DNA of 60,395 nucleotides from positions 1-60,395 of the forward strand of contig CAIJLX010000081.1 in assembly GCA_903821695.1 (NCBI GenBank), read 5' to 3'. The notes below the pieces were generated by a model. It was not told the DNA's origin, searched no databases, and saw only the letters and a list, made by a program, of their open reading frames with translations. The stretch is from an uncultured Alphaproteobacteria bacterium. GTDB lineage: Bacteria; Pseudomonadota; Alphaproteobacteria; Rickettsiales; CAIJLX01. The first letter of the stretch is position 1. Each line of letters begins with the position of its first letter. Of this stretch, positions 36,796 to 45,920 are shown piece by piece. The position numbers and the translations under genes are program-made.

Positions 36796-37785
36796 TTAAC
36801 GATACGGATCTTTCGCGTTCAGATATTTCACGTAATCCGCGACGCCATCTTCGAGACTCGTGAATTGTTTGTTGTAGCCCACCTTTTGCAATTTCTCGAG
36901 TGAGGCTTCAGTGAAATATTGGTATTTATCGCGGATGGTGAGCGGCATGTCGTTATAATCAATTTTCGGTGCATGGCCGACATGTTTGAATAGATTGAGC
37001 GCGAGATCTTTAAACGTGCGGGCTTTGCCGGTTCCGACGTTGAAAATACCAGTCGCGGTTGGGTTGTCATAAAACCACAGCATCACATCGCAGCAATCTT
37101 TAATATAGACGAAATCGCGCACTTGCTCGCCGTCTTTATATTTCGGATTGTCGGATTTAAACAATTTTACTGCGAGGCCACGGGACGCCACCGGGTGCAT
37201 CTGGCACAGCACGCTTTTCTGCGAACCTTTGTGATATTCATTCGGACCATAGACATGGAACAATTTCAGCGCCACCCATTGCGGAGGCATAATACCCTGC
37301 TCGACCAGGCGCATCACCTGTAAATCAAACAGGTTTTTGCTCCAGCCATAAGGGTTCAGCGGTTTGAGCGTGCGCAGATAGTCGATCGATTGATCATCTT
37401 TAAACCCTTGATCGCCACCACCATAAGTAGCAACGGACGAGGCATAGATAAATCGCACCTGATTCTTCGAACACCAGCGCCAGAGTTTGAGGCCATAGGT
37501 CAGGTTGTTTTCGACAATGAGGTTCACATCCGCCTCTGTCGTGCTCGCGATGCCGCCCATATGGAATACGGCCTCTATTTTTTGACCAGTGCCGAGATAA
37601 GCATCCATCCATTCGATCAGTCGTTCAGGGGCGATAATTTCAGCCACTTCATAATTACGTAAATTATGCCAGCGTTCGTCGGAGCCGAGGCGATCTGCAA
37701 CCACGATATGGTGCAATCCTTTCTCATGTAAAGCCGCGACTAGATTCGAACCGATAAAGCCTGCACCACCCGTTACAATAATCAT
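36796..37785 (-). CDS. hldD: ADP-L-glycero-D-manno-heptose 6-epimerase
   Basis: A 329-residue short-chain dehydrogenase-type epimerase making the heptose of LPS inner core. The NAD(P)-binding TGGAGFIGSNLVAALHEKG is at the N-terminus; YGWSKNLFD contains the Y-x3-K pair, preceded by ASSVATYGGG; VYGPNEYHKGSQKSV and DGEQVRDFVYIKDCCDVM are characteristic of HldD. AAGGAGAG precedes the ATG by about nine bases. Other heptose genes are not in the window. It is divergent from the ubiK-like gene. Confidence 0.92.
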   Translation of the reverse strand: MIIVTGGAGFIGSNLVAALHEKGLHHIVVADRLGSDERWHNLRNYEVAEIIAPERLIEWMDAYLGTGQKIEAVFHMGGIASTTEADVNLIVENNLTYGLKLWRWCSKNQVRFIYASSVATYGGGDQGFKDDQSIDYLRTLKPLNPYGWSKNLFDLQVMRLVEQGIMPPQWVALKLFHVYGPNEYHKGSQKSVLCQMHPVASRGLAVKLFKSDNPKYKDGEQVRDFVYIKDCCDVMLWFYDNPTATGIFNVGTGKARTFKDLALNLFKHVGHAPKIDYNDMPLTIRDKYQYFTEASLEKLQKVGYNKQFTSLEDGVADYVKYLNAKDPYR

Positions 37786-37845
37786 GGAACTCTCCTTTTT
37801 CTGTCTATATAGTATCGGTTATTGCATTGAAGTGGGAGAAAATTC

Positions 37846-38109
37846 ATGGCTGCGCCGCACAAATCAGAGAATAAAATTTTAGAAGATCTTATGCGAGTTG
37901 CAGAAGGTGCATTTGGCACGGTTGCGGGTTTCCGTAACGAATTGCAACAAGGTTGCAAAAAACAAGCCGAACGCTTCAAAAATACGCTCGATTTAACGAC
38001 AAATGCCGAGTTAGAGGTGGTAAAAGCGATGCAAGTCAAAATCCTCGAACAGCAAGATGCGATCCTAAAAAGCCTCGCTGCATTAGAAGATAAAAAGCCT
38101 AAAAAATAA
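37846..38109 (+). CDS. UbiK-like BMFP accessory protein (ubiquinone biosynthesis)
   Basis: An 87-residue helical, coiled-coil protein of the BMFP (membrane fusogenic) family; the E. coli member UbiK helps the aerobic Ubi complex. The pattern NKILEDLMRVAEGAFGTVAGFRNELQQ and the C-terminal EVVKAMQVKILEQQDAILKSLAALE coiled coil fit. GGGAG stands about nine bases before the ATG. Its stop overlaps proC (TAATG). The assignment rests on size and pattern. Confidence 0.78.
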   Translation: MAAPHKSENKILEDLMRVAEGAFGTVAGFRNELQQGCKKQAERFKNTLDLTTNAELEVVKAMQVKILEQQDAILKSLAALEDKKPKK

Positions 38110-38951
38110 TGTTAAAAATTGGGACAATTATTGTCGTGGGCGGTGGTCGGATGGGCCAAGCCATGTTGCGTGGCTGGAGCAAAGATTCGGCCCTCAAAAA
38201 AACCCTCGCCGTGATCGAACCGAGCGAAGAAAACGCCGCAATTATTTTGAAAGAATGCGACCTAAAAGCGGTGCCCGCAATCCCCGATATTACGATCCTC
38301 CAATCGCTGCCAAAACCGGTGCTTTTAGTGCTCGCCGTAAAACCCCAAATGTTGGATGCGGTGCTGTTGGAATATGGAAAATTAAAACCCTATTTTGATG
38401 CCGTGATTTCGATCGCCGCTGGAAAAGATATTTCCTTCTACGAAAAATACTTCGGCGCCGAGATGCCAATTTACCGCACGATGCCAAATTTACCTGCGGT
38501 TGTGGGCCAAGCCTATACCTATATCGTCGAAAATGATGCCGCGAAAACATTGCGCGAAAAAACAGGTGCTGAATATGCGGATGTGTTATTTAAACAAGTC
38601 GGCGATATTTTCTCCGGTCACGGAAATGAAGATAAAATCAATGCGGTGACCGCAATCACCGGCAGTGGCCCGGCTTATCTCTATAGCTTCATGGAAGCGT
38701 GGATCAAAGCTGCCGAGCAATTAGGGTTCACTCGCCAAGATGCAGAGAAAATGGTGCGCCAAACCACACAAGGCGCCCTACAATTGCTGCAACAAGCGAA
38801 TCAATCCGAAGTTGAACTTGCCCGGCAAGTGACCAGCCCCGGCGGCACGACCGAAGCCGCCCTAAAAGTGTTTGCCAAGGATGATCGGCTTAACTCCTTG
38901 ATGACGGAAGCTTTGGCAGCGGCGATAGCAAGAGCGGAAGAGCTCAAATAG
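38109..38951 (+). CDS. proC: Pyrroline-5-carboxylate reductase
   Basis: A 280-residue enzyme for the last step of proline synthesis. The N-terminal dinucleotide-binding motif is IVVGGGRMGQAMLRGW; MPNLPAVVGQ and the C-terminal signature with ITGSGPAYLYSFMEAW and VTSPGGTTEAALKVF are conserved. The upstream proline gene proB lies at 54709-55812 in this window, so the pathway is split. It is coupled to the preceding ubiK-like gene. Confidence 0.93.
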   Translation: MLKIGTIIVVGGGRMGQAMLRGWSKDSALKKTLAVIEPSEENAAIILKECDLKAVPAIPDITILQSLPKPVLLVLAVKPQMLDAVLLEYGKLKPYFDAVISIAAGKDISFYEKYFGAEMPIYRTMPNLPAVVGQAYTYIVENDAAKTLREKTGAEYADVLFKQVGDIFSGHGNEDKINAVTAITGSGPAYLYSFMEAWIKAAEQLGFTRQDAEKMVRQTTQGALQLLQQANQSEVELARQVTSPGGTTEAALKVFAKDDRLNSLMTEALAAAIARAEELK

Positions 38952-38982
38952 TCGCATTATTGTGGGCCGCACAAAAAGATGC

Positions 38983-39010
38983 TTGACAACCCCCGATTGC
39001 CCTGTATTAT
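38983..39010 (+). promoter_or_regulatory. Strong sigma-70 type promoter for the phasin gene
   Basis: TTGACA (38983-38988), a 16-base spacer and TATTAT (39005-39010) form the best promoter match in the window. It would give a leader of about 44 bases before the phasin ATG at 39061. Confidence 0.75.
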
Positions 39011-39060
39011 CGACCCCGAGCTCTACAGCCAAATACCAACACATACAGGAGAATATTATC

Positions 39061-39501
39061 ATGGCTCAATCTAACGCATTCGCTGAAGCATTCAAAGGCT
39101 TCCAAGATTTCAAAATGCCTAACGTCGATTTCAACGGCGTTTTCTCATTAACACGTCGCAACGCTGAAGCTTTCTCTGCTGCTAACCAAGCAGTTGCCGA
39201 AGGCTTGCAAAAAGCTGTGAAGCGCCAGACCGAAATTGCTCAAAGCAATATCGAAGCTGCTCTTTCATTCGTTAAAGAAGTTACCGGTGCTAAATCACCT
39301 GAAGCTTCTGCACAAAAACAAGCTCAATTCGCTCAAAAAGCAGCTGAAGAACTCGTAAGCAACGCTCGCGAAATCATGGAAATCGTTTCCAAAAGCAGCA
39401 CACAAGCTAGCGAAGTTCTCTCTAAGCGCTTCAACCAAGTGATCTCGGAAATCTCCGACATCGCTGGTAACCCAGCAGCTCCAAAGAAAAGCAGCAAATA
39501 G
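39061..39501 (+). CDS. Phasin-family protein (polyhydroxyalkanoate granule-associated type)
   Basis: A 146-residue amphipathic helical protein of the phasin family, which coat PHA granules and may also act as stress chaperones. The helical core runs from FSLTRRNAEAFSAANQAVAE through VKRQTEIAQSNIEAALSFVKE to a Lys/Ser-rich tail (PAAPKKSSK). AGGAGA lies eight bases before ATG 39061. The very strong promoter, clean terminator and codon use rich in preferred codons suggest high expression. No PHA synthase is in the window, so the granule role is inferred. Confidence 0.87.
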   Translation: MAQSNAFAEAFKGFQDFKMPNVDFNGVFSLTRRNAEAFSAANQAVAEGLQKAVKRQTEIAQSNIEAALSFVKEVTGAKSPEASAQKQAQFAQKAAEELVSNAREIMEIVSKSSTQASEVLSKRFNQVISEISDIAGNPAAPKKSSK

Positions 39502-39524
39502 TTTTTGTTGTTTGACTGAATACG

Positions 39525-39553
39525 AAAAGGGCCACTTCGGTGGCCCTTTTTTT
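39525..39553. terminator. Intrinsic terminator between phasin and the convergent kinase gene
   Basis: An 11-base stem (AAAAGGGCCAC with GTGGCCCTTTT) closed by a TTCG tetraloop and followed by further T residues. It terminates the phasin mRNA; the matching A tract lets it also act on the minus-strand kinase, whose stop lies within its tail. Confidence 0.88.
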
Positions 39554-40901
39554 ATACCGGAATCTTAATCACCACTTTAAGTCCGCCAAGCTCGCTCTCT
39601 TCGAGCAGAATATCGCCGCCATGCCCTAGCACGATATCACGTGAGATGGTAAGCCCCAGCCCATTGCCACCGCTATCCAGATTGCGTCCAGGTGCTAAGC
39701 GTACAAACGGACGGAATACTTCCTCACGCTTTTCCAGCGGTATGCCAGGGCCGTCATCTTCGATAATCACCGTCGCGAAATTTGCTTGATAATTAGTAGT
39801 AATGCGGATGGTTTCCGCTTCACGGAGGGCATTATTCACCACATTGGTAAATGCACGCTTCAGAGAATTATAACGCAGGCTAATATAACCTTCGTTCTCA
39901 ATAATGAGCGAAATCTTCTTGCCGTGCAAATCATAGCCCTGCACCCATTTCTCGATCATCGCTGACCATTGCACGTTGATCGGCTTTTCGCTGCCCTCGC
40001 CTTTGGCAAACAGCAAATAGCTCTCCACCATTTTTTCCATTTCGGTAATATCGCCCTGCAGCCGTTCCAGCGCCTCAATCGGCATATCTTTTTTCTTGAG
40101 CAATTCGATCTGCAATTTCATCCGCGTGAGCGGCGTACGCAAATCATGCGAGATCCCAGCCAGCATCTCCGTACGCTGAGCAACCTGACGAGCAATCCGC
40201 TCCTTCATCTGAATGAGCGCTGTGCCTGCCCGCCGCACTTCGGTCGCGCCATGTGGGCGGAAGGTTTTTAAATCCTGACCTTTACCAAATTTATCGGCCG
40301 CAATAGCCAAGCGCTGAATCGCCCGGATTTGGTTTTTGAGGAATATAATCGCGACAGCCAGCAATATAATTGCGCTGCCAGCCATCCACAAAATAAAAAT
40401 ATACGTTGTCGGGTTTTCGAGGCGTTTGGAGACCACTAGAATCTCAATATTATTATCCGGCAGCCCTATCACCACCCGTACATCCGAAAACAGCCATTTG
40501 GTATAATGAATGGAAAACGGATAGAAAAAATGCCCTTTGAGAGTAGTGGCCAATTGCGCCAGAGCACCAGAAGCATACATCGTATTCATTTCAATCGGAG
40601 CCTTGGGCACCACATGCACATCCAGCCCCATATACCGATACGTCAGCGCAAATAACGGGCGAACCTGGTCAGGCGGCGTGGTTTCATAAATTTTGACGAT
40701 CGCGGCGATTTCGCCACCTAATGCGGCGGTCAAATTGCGGCTAACGCTCTCCCAATGGCGCGCATAAAACTGATAGGTAACTATGAGCTGTAGGAGTATA
40801 GTTGGGGCGATAATAATGGTCAAAAAACGACCGAATAACGATTTGGGCAAAAACCGCTTCTTGGCCGAAATAATGAGGGATTGAGCTTGATTGAGGCGCA
40901 T
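39552..40901 (-). CDS. EnvZ-like membrane sensor histidine kinase
   Basis: A 449-residue two-component kinase. Two transmembrane helices (about residues 22-45 and 170-190) enclose a periplasmic sensor of ~120 residues; a HAMP domain, the H-box SHDLRTPLTRMKLQIELL, the N-box NVVNNALREA, G1 DDGPGIP and G2 GGNGLGLTI follow. The layout matches EnvZ/OmpB-type kinases. No response regulator is beside it, so its partner is elsewhere. It is divergent from leuA, 23 bases away. Confidence 0.88.
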   Translation of the reverse strand: MRLNQAQSLIISAKKRFLPKSLFGRFLTIIIAPTILLQLIVTYQFYARHWESVSRNLTAALGGEIAAIVKIYETTPPDQVRPLFALTYRYMGLDVHVVPKAPIEMNTMYASGALAQLATTLKGHFFYPFSIHYTKWLFSDVRVVIGLPDNNIEILVVSKRLENPTTYIFILWMAGSAIILLAVAIIFLKNQIRAIQRLAIAADKFGKGQDLKTFRPHGATEVRRAGTALIQMKERIARQVAQRTEMLAGISHDLRTPLTRMKLQIELLKKKDMPIEALERLQGDITEMEKMVESYLLFAKGEGSEKPINVQWSAMIEKWVQGYDLHGKKISLIIENEGYISLRYNSLKRAFTNVVNNALREAETIRITTNYQANFATVIIEDDGPGIPLEKREEVFRPFVRLAPGRNLDSGGNGLGLTISRDIVLGHGGDILLEESELGGLKVVIKIPV

Positions 40902-40924
40902 TCTGCTATTACATAAAGGTTCTT

Positions 40925-42487
40925 ATGGCGAAAAAACAGAAAAATGACCGTATCATCATTTTTGATACCACATTGAGGGATGGCGAACAGTCTCCGGGTG
41001 CAACTATGACGATTGAGGAAAAAATCCTCATCGCGGAGGTGCTCGATAGCATGGGCGTTGATATCATCGAAGCTGGCTTTGCCATTGCTTCTGAAGGAGA
41101 TTTTGCCGCCGTCAACGCCATCGCCAAGCGCACGAAAGAGGCCAGCGTCTGCAGCTTAGCCCGCGCCAAATCCGCCGATATCGAGCGAGCCGCCGAAGCT
41201 GTCAAACCCGCGAAAAAACCACGGGTACACACCTTCATTTCGACAAGCGACATCCACATCCAATACCAGCTCAACTCCACCCGCAACGTTGTGCTCGAGC
41301 AAATCGCGGACAGCGTGAAACTCGCCCGCAAACTCTGCGACGACGTCGAATGGAGCGGTATGGATGCCAGCCGTTCAGACCCCGATTTCTTGATGAAAGC
41401 CATCGAAATCGCCATCAAAAACGGTGCTACGACGGTCAATATCCCAGATACCGTAGGCTACACCCTGCCCCATCAATTTTACGACCTGATCACCCGCATC
41501 AAAAATACGGTGCCAAATATCGATAAAGCCATCATTTCCGTGCATTGCCATAATGATTTGGGCCTGGCGACCGCCAACTCCCTCGCCGCCATCCAAGCCG
41601 GTGCCCGCCAGATCGAATGCACCATCAACGGCCTCGGCGAACGCGCAGGCAACACCTCGCTCGAAGAAGTCGTCATGGCCATCAAAACCCGCTCCGATGC
41701 GCTGAAATTCAACACCGATATCGACACCACCCAAATCATGCGTGCCTCTCGCTTGGTCTCGAGCGTTACCGGTTTCGCCGTCCAAAACAACAAAGCCATC
41801 GTCGGCGCCAATGCTTTCGCCCATGAATCCGGCATCCACCAAGATGGCATGCTGAAAAACGCTAATACTTATGAAATCATGAGCCCCGAATCCGTCGGCT
41901 GGACCCGCTCTAAGCTCGTCATGGGTAAACATTCCGGCCGCCATGCGTTCAAGGACAAATTGAAAGAATTAGGCTTTAATCTGGGTGATAACAGCTTCGA
42001 AGACGCGTTTAACCGCTTCAAAACCCTCGCTGATAAAAAGAAGCATGTCTTCGACGACGATATTCTCGCTTTGATCGACGACCGCGTTATGCAAGGCGGC
42101 ACCATCCCATATCAATTCATCGCGCTCGAAGTTTCGTGCGGTTCTAAAACCAAAGCGAAAGCAGCACTTGAATTAAAAGTGAATGGCAAGAAGCAGCAAG
42201 TCATCTCTAGCGGCGACGGCCCCGTTGACGCCACCTTCAACGCCATCAAAAAACTAATCCCCTTCCAGCCGCAATTGGAGCTCTACCAAGTCCATGCCGT
42301 CACCGGCGGCACAGACGCCCAAGCCGAAGTCACCGTCCGCCTCTCATTGGATGGCCGTATCGTAAACGGCAATGCTGCGGATACGGATACGTTAGTTGCT
42401 TCTGCACGCGCTTATTTGAACGCAGTGAATCGCATTGCGACGATTGAAGCCAAAGTAAAACCAGAAAAAGCAGCGCTGAATAGCTAG
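40925..42487 (+). CDS. leuA: 2-isopropylmalate synthase
   Basis: A 520-residue enzyme condensing acetyl-CoA with 2-ketoisovalerate, the first committed step of leucine synthesis. The N-terminal TIM barrel has DTTLRDGEQSPGATM and HCHNDLGLATANSLAA with metal-binding histidines, and GERAGNTSLEEV; the C-terminal ~130 residues form the LeuA regulatory domain that binds leucine. AAAGG stands close before the ATG. No other leu genes adjoin it. Its stop is one base from that of the convergent YfiR-family gene. Confidence 0.93.
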   Translation: MAKKQKNDRIIIFDTTLRDGEQSPGATMTIEEKILIAEVLDSMGVDIIEAGFAIASEGDFAAVNAIAKRTKEASVCSLARAKSADIERAAEAVKPAKKPRVHTFISTSDIHIQYQLNSTRNVVLEQIADSVKLARKLCDDVEWSGMDASRSDPDFLMKAIEIAIKNGATTVNIPDTVGYTLPHQFYDLITRIKNTVPNIDKAIISVHCHNDLGLATANSLAAIQAGARQIECTINGLGERAGNTSLEEVVMAIKTRSDALKFNTDIDTTQIMRASRLVSSVTGFAVQNNKAIVGANAFAHESGIHQDGMLKNANTYEIMSPESVGWTRSKLVMGKHSGRHAFKDKLKELGFNLGDNSFEDAFNRFKTLADKKKHVFDDDILALIDDRVMQGGTIPYQFIALEVSCGSKTKAKAALELKVNGKKQQVISSGDGPVDATFNAIKKLIPFQPQLELYQVHAVTGGTDAQAEVTVRLSLDGRIVNGNAADTDTLVASARAYLNAVNRIATIEAKVKPEKAALNS

Positions 42488-42488
42488 A

Positions 42489-43031
42489 CTATTTAATCAC
42501 TTCCTGCATCAGCTCTAACACCGTCGCGCTGACCATGACATTCGTTTTGCGAATATTCTTAAGGTTCGCTTCCATTTTCACACGGCTATCGCCATCCAAC
42601 ACAAAGCCGAGCATGCCTTCTTTATAAATAAACCGCCGCGCATCGCTCATGGTTAATATATCGTGGTCTGAAACTTTGGTGAGAATGTTTGGAAGCGAAC
42701 TCTCTTCCGTATCCGAGATAAACAACATGTTACAATTGCGCATCTCGTCAATATTGCGTAGTTCCCTGACGCTCCATTCTGCCCCTGCATTTTTTGCATG
42801 CACCAAACGGGCCAAACTTCGGCCAACACTCGCATCCTCTTCCTGGCTGGAAGATTCAATATAACAAAAATTAATATGGTTTAGATGCTGCCCGCTCCAG
42901 GTGACGAACTTGGCCAATTTCATAATATAAGCTGCCTTAATTTCGACATCGCTAAAATTCTGCGCACGCGCGGGACTTGTCACCACCGCCAGGCACATTA
43001 AGGTCAGCAATGTAAAAATGTGCTTTTTCAA
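42489..43031 (-). CDS. YfiR/DUF4154-family periplasmic protein
   Basis: An exported protein of about 180 residues. The signal peptide (KKHIFTLLTLMCLAVVTSPA) is followed by VEIKAAYIMKLAKFVTW, the hallmark of the YfiR family, and by RNCNMLFIS, NILTKVSDHDILTMSDARRF and MEANLKNIRKTNVMVSATVL. In Pseudomonas YfiR inhibits the membrane diguanylate cyclase YfiN. I place the start at TTG 43031 with GGAA upstream, because the ATG at 43130 would overlap the preceding gene by 53 bases and add a non-signal N-terminus. It ends the operon after a TonB receptor and an acyltransferase; no diguanylate cyclase is nearby. Confidence 0.78.
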   Translation of the reverse strand: MKKHIFTLLTLMCLAVVTSPARAQNFSDVEIKAAYIMKLAKFVTWSGQHLNHINFCYIESSSQEEDASVGRSLARLVHAKNAGAEWSVRELRNIDEMRNCNMLFISDTEESSLPNILTKVSDHDILTMSDARRFIYKEGMLGFVLDGDSRVKMEANLKNIRKTNVMVSATVLELMQEVIK

Positions 43032-43077
43032 AGTGATTCCAAAATTGTGATAAATTGCAACAGAAACATTTGTTTTT

Positions 43078-43806
43078 TCAATCCAAAGCTGTGTTTTTTT
43101 CGGTCGTTTTTTTCGTGAGAGCGGCCACATGTGTATTTTGTATGTCCCACACCATAATCTGCATTTTTACTCCTTCAAAATCAGGGCGTTCCGGTAACAC
43201 AATATGATCCAGTATAGTTGCAAGAGTGCCTGTATATAAAGAGGCGATTTTACGATACATTCGACAACGCAATTTATCTGTCATGGCGAAGAAATATTGT
43301 GCCTGCATGTCACGTGCATGGTGATAAAAATTAGCAAACATTCGGCCGATATATTCACTGTCATTTCGATAATCAGGATGAACAAGCATGCGGCTTGCTT
43401 CTACATAACCAATATCCTGCAATGCAAGCTCGGGAAGCAGTGTTTTAAGCCTGTAGGCCGGGTTATCCAGATCCAACTCTAAAGGCAATAATCGCGTTTC
43501 GCCTTTTGCACAGAATGTCAACATGCCACCGCCGATGCAACGTTCGCCATCTAATAATACCTGGGTGACATTATGATCGCCCCAATAATCCCTCACATCA
43601 TTCTGTTGAAAATCTCTAAACCCTATAAATTTTGGATCCTTATCGTAAAGCTCGGTCCGCAGATCAATAAATTTTTGGATTAGCTTCGGATTATGCGTGT
43701 ATATGAAGGAAGCGTTTTTATACGCGCTAATGAACTGTGAGCCTGGATATTTCCGCAAGGCCGAGGCAGAAGGATGGCTATCTGGCAACTCAAGGTTGAA
43801 TTTCAT
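43078..43806 (-). CDS. GNAT-superfamily acyltransferase, FeeM/N-acyl amino acid synthase-like
   Basis: A 242-residue protein with GNAT features: the core strand pattern CIGGGMLTFC, then GYVEASRMLVHPDYRNDSEY and a C-terminal region with FFAMTDKLRCRMYRKIA. This resembles long-chain N-acyl amino acid synthases and exosortase-associated acyltransferases, which use acyl-ACP to acylate an amino acid or similar amine. The substrate cannot be read. It lies 42 bases after the TonB receptor gene and before the YfiR-family gene on the same strand. Confidence 0.65.
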   Translation of the reverse strand: MKFNLELPDSHPSASALRKYPGSQFISAYKNASFIYTHNPKLIQKFIDLRTELYDKDPKFIGFRDFQQNDVRDYWGDHNVTQVLLDGERCIGGGMLTFCAKGETRLLPLELDLDNPAYRLKTLLPELALQDIGYVEASRMLVHPDYRNDSEYIGRMFANFYHHARDMQAQYFFAMTDKLRCRMYRKIASLYTGTLATILDHIVLPERPDFEGVKMQIMVWDIQNTHVAALTKKTTEKNTALD

Positions 43807-43848
43807 GTTGCGATTTTAGCATAAAATTAAAAAGGAGTAAAAAGCTTA

Positions 43849-45825
43849 TTAATATTTAAATGTCACTTTTGCGTAGAATTCCCTGCCAATTTTATTCGCA
43901 ACACCTTGTAATGGTGCACCAAATTCCTGGTGTGAGTTTTCCAGTAGGTTTTGCCCAACCAGCGCCAAATCGATGCCATTATCGATTTTCCAGCCCAAAC
44001 GCGTATCTAAGCGCACATAATCATTCACATTATAGAGCGGCAATTTATCAACATAATAGACTGTATTGGTCCACTCAATATTATCTGTCAGCTGCATATT
44101 GGAGCGAATATTGAATTGGTTTTTCGGAATTTTTCCTTCTTCCTGTGCAAGGACTATATCCGTACTGCCTGGCTTGTTCTTCAGATCCAGCTCCGTGTAG
44201 GTATAGGCTCCTTTTAAGCTCCAACGGCTAGTAACATCCCATGTGGTTGCAAGCTCGAACCCCTGCGTATTGCCTTTGCCTAAGTTTTTAACTTCTGCGG
44301 GCAAAACGACACCACCTGAAGTGACTTCGGGGGCACCGAATTCGAAAGTGCGGAGGTTATTATAATCGTTATAGAAAACCGAAGCATCTGTTATCAGTTT
44401 TGGTGTAATCCGCCAACGATAGCCAAGTTCATATGCTATTAACTCTTCTGATTTCATAGCATCAATGCCGCGTTGCTGAACCATAACTGCATTGGTCGGA
44501 TCATAGGCGATATTGAGCCTGATATCTTCTTCTGCGCGGCTAGGTGTACGAACCGATCGCGAAACGGAAGTCCACACTGTCTGATTGTTGGTTGGATACC
44601 ATGCCAACTTTGCACTTGGCTGTACTTCAAAGCCGCTATAATCATTATGCTCGAATTTAGAACCCAAGGTTAAATCAAGCGCTTTTGGCACAAGCGTGAT
44701 GGTGTCTTGCAAGAATGCACTATAAAGCGACGTATCACGGCTAGTCGGATTAAGCGTAAGGGTCGGTGTACCTCTAAAATCATCCGAAACTAGGCGATAC
44801 CCAGCACCCCATACAAATTGGTTGCGGTCATTATAGGCCCAGGAAGTTTGATAATCGAAATCGATCGTATTAATGTCTTGGTGCAACACTCCATAGCTTG
44901 GGCTTTGGTAATCGTAATAGGCTTGGAATGTAGACTCCATGCCATCACCGTGTTTTTGTGTAAGCCTTGCTAAGACGTTGGCACCCCGAGAATTGATTTT
45001 ATCTGGCTCAACAGTAGTAAAGGGAGCAGTTGAAGTTGGGATGTAATTGTTTAAATGGATACCCGCGTCATAAAAATCACCTTGCACCGTTAATTTGCGA
45101 CCCGGCGATGCATCAATATCTGCACGGAAGCCTGCTTTACCTGAATCCCAATGGTTATTACCATTTTGGTGATCTAGCGTTTCTGTTGCCATTCGATCAG
45201 CAAATTTGCCGTAAACACGATACGCTGTATTGCCTGCTGTGCCGCCATAACGGGCTTCGGTAATGCTTCTATCTTGTGTACCTACCAGCTGGCTCACATA
45301 AACACCCTGTGTTTGTTCGGCCTTCTTAGTGATGATGTTAATCATGCCATTTACCGCATTTGCGCCCCAGAGAGCAGCACCAGGCCCACGAATCACTTCA
45401 ATGCGATCAATATCTTCTAAAACAACATCCTGAATGTCCCAATAGACCCCGGAAAAAAGAGGCGTGTAAACAGTCCGGCCATCAACCATCACTAATAGCT
45501 TATTGGCGAATACATCATTAAACCCACGTGAAGTGATCGCCCAATTGCTGGAATCAACGCGCGCCACTTCAAGCCCTGGCACTCCGCGTAAGACTTCCGC
45601 AATATGAGTGGCACCGGAAAGCCTTATGTCTTCTTGGGTAATAACGGTAATAGCGGCAGCGGATTTAAATGAATCTTCTGGGCGCTTTGAAACGGAAGTA
45701 ATAATGTTTCCAAGGTTTTCGAAGGAGAGATTATCTAACATTTCGAGGTTTGTATTTGCTGCAAAACCAGTGCCACTTGCAGCCAATATTGCCGTTGAAA
45801 TTACTGCCTTATACCAAAAACGCAT
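43849..45825 (-). CDS. TonB-dependent outer-membrane receptor
   Basis: A 658-residue receptor. A signal peptide (cleavage after GFAAN region, residue ~22) precedes the plug domain with ITVITQEDIRLSGATHIAEV, RGFNDVFANKLLVMVDGRTV and VIRGPGAALWGANAVNGMINII, then a 22-strand beta barrel ending in the C-terminal aromatic FYAKVTFKY. The N-terminus NLSFENLGNIITSVSKRPED resembles the TonB box region of receptors paired with YfiR proteins. A good GGAGG site precedes ATG. The ligand is unknown; neither siderophore genes nor an ExbB/D set adjoin it. Confidence 0.87.
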   Translation of the reverse strand: MRFWYKAVISTAILAASGTGFAANTNLEMLDNLSFENLGNIITSVSKRPEDSFKSAAAITVITQEDIRLSGATHIAEVLRGVPGLEVARVDSSNWAITSRGFNDVFANKLLVMVDGRTVYTPLFSGVYWDIQDVVLEDIDRIEVIRGPGAALWGANAVNGMINIITKKAEQTQGVYVSQLVGTQDRSITEARYGGTAGNTAYRVYGKFADRMATETLDHQNGNNHWDSGKAGFRADIDASPGRKLTVQGDFYDAGIHLNNYIPTSTAPFTTVEPDKINSRGANVLARLTQKHGDGMESTFQAYYDYQSPSYGVLHQDINTIDFDYQTSWAYNDRNQFVWGAGYRLVSDDFRGTPTLTLNPTSRDTSLYSAFLQDTITLVPKALDLTLGSKFEHNDYSGFEVQPSAKLAWYPTNNQTVWTSVSRSVRTPSRAEEDIRLNIAYDPTNAVMVQQRGIDAMKSEELIAYELGYRWRITPKLITDASVFYNDYNNLRTFEFGAPEVTSGGVVLPAEVKNLGKGNTQGFELATTWDVTSRWSLKGAYTYTELDLKNKPGSTDIVLAQEEGKIPKNQFNIRSNMQLTDNIEWTNTVYYVDKLPLYNVNDYVRLDTRLGWKIDNGIDLALVGQNLLENSHQEFGAPLQGVANKIGREFYAKVTFKY

Positions 45826-45920
45826 TACACCTCCGCTAATGAATTACTAACGAAGGATAACGCAAAATTAAAAGATATTCCAGAAAAACAATAGGTTGTG
45901 CTTTTTTCGCTTTTCTATTC

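Noticed and set aside
41375-41944. 189-codon frame opposite leuA
   Set aside because: Antisense shadow of conserved leuA with low-complexity composition.
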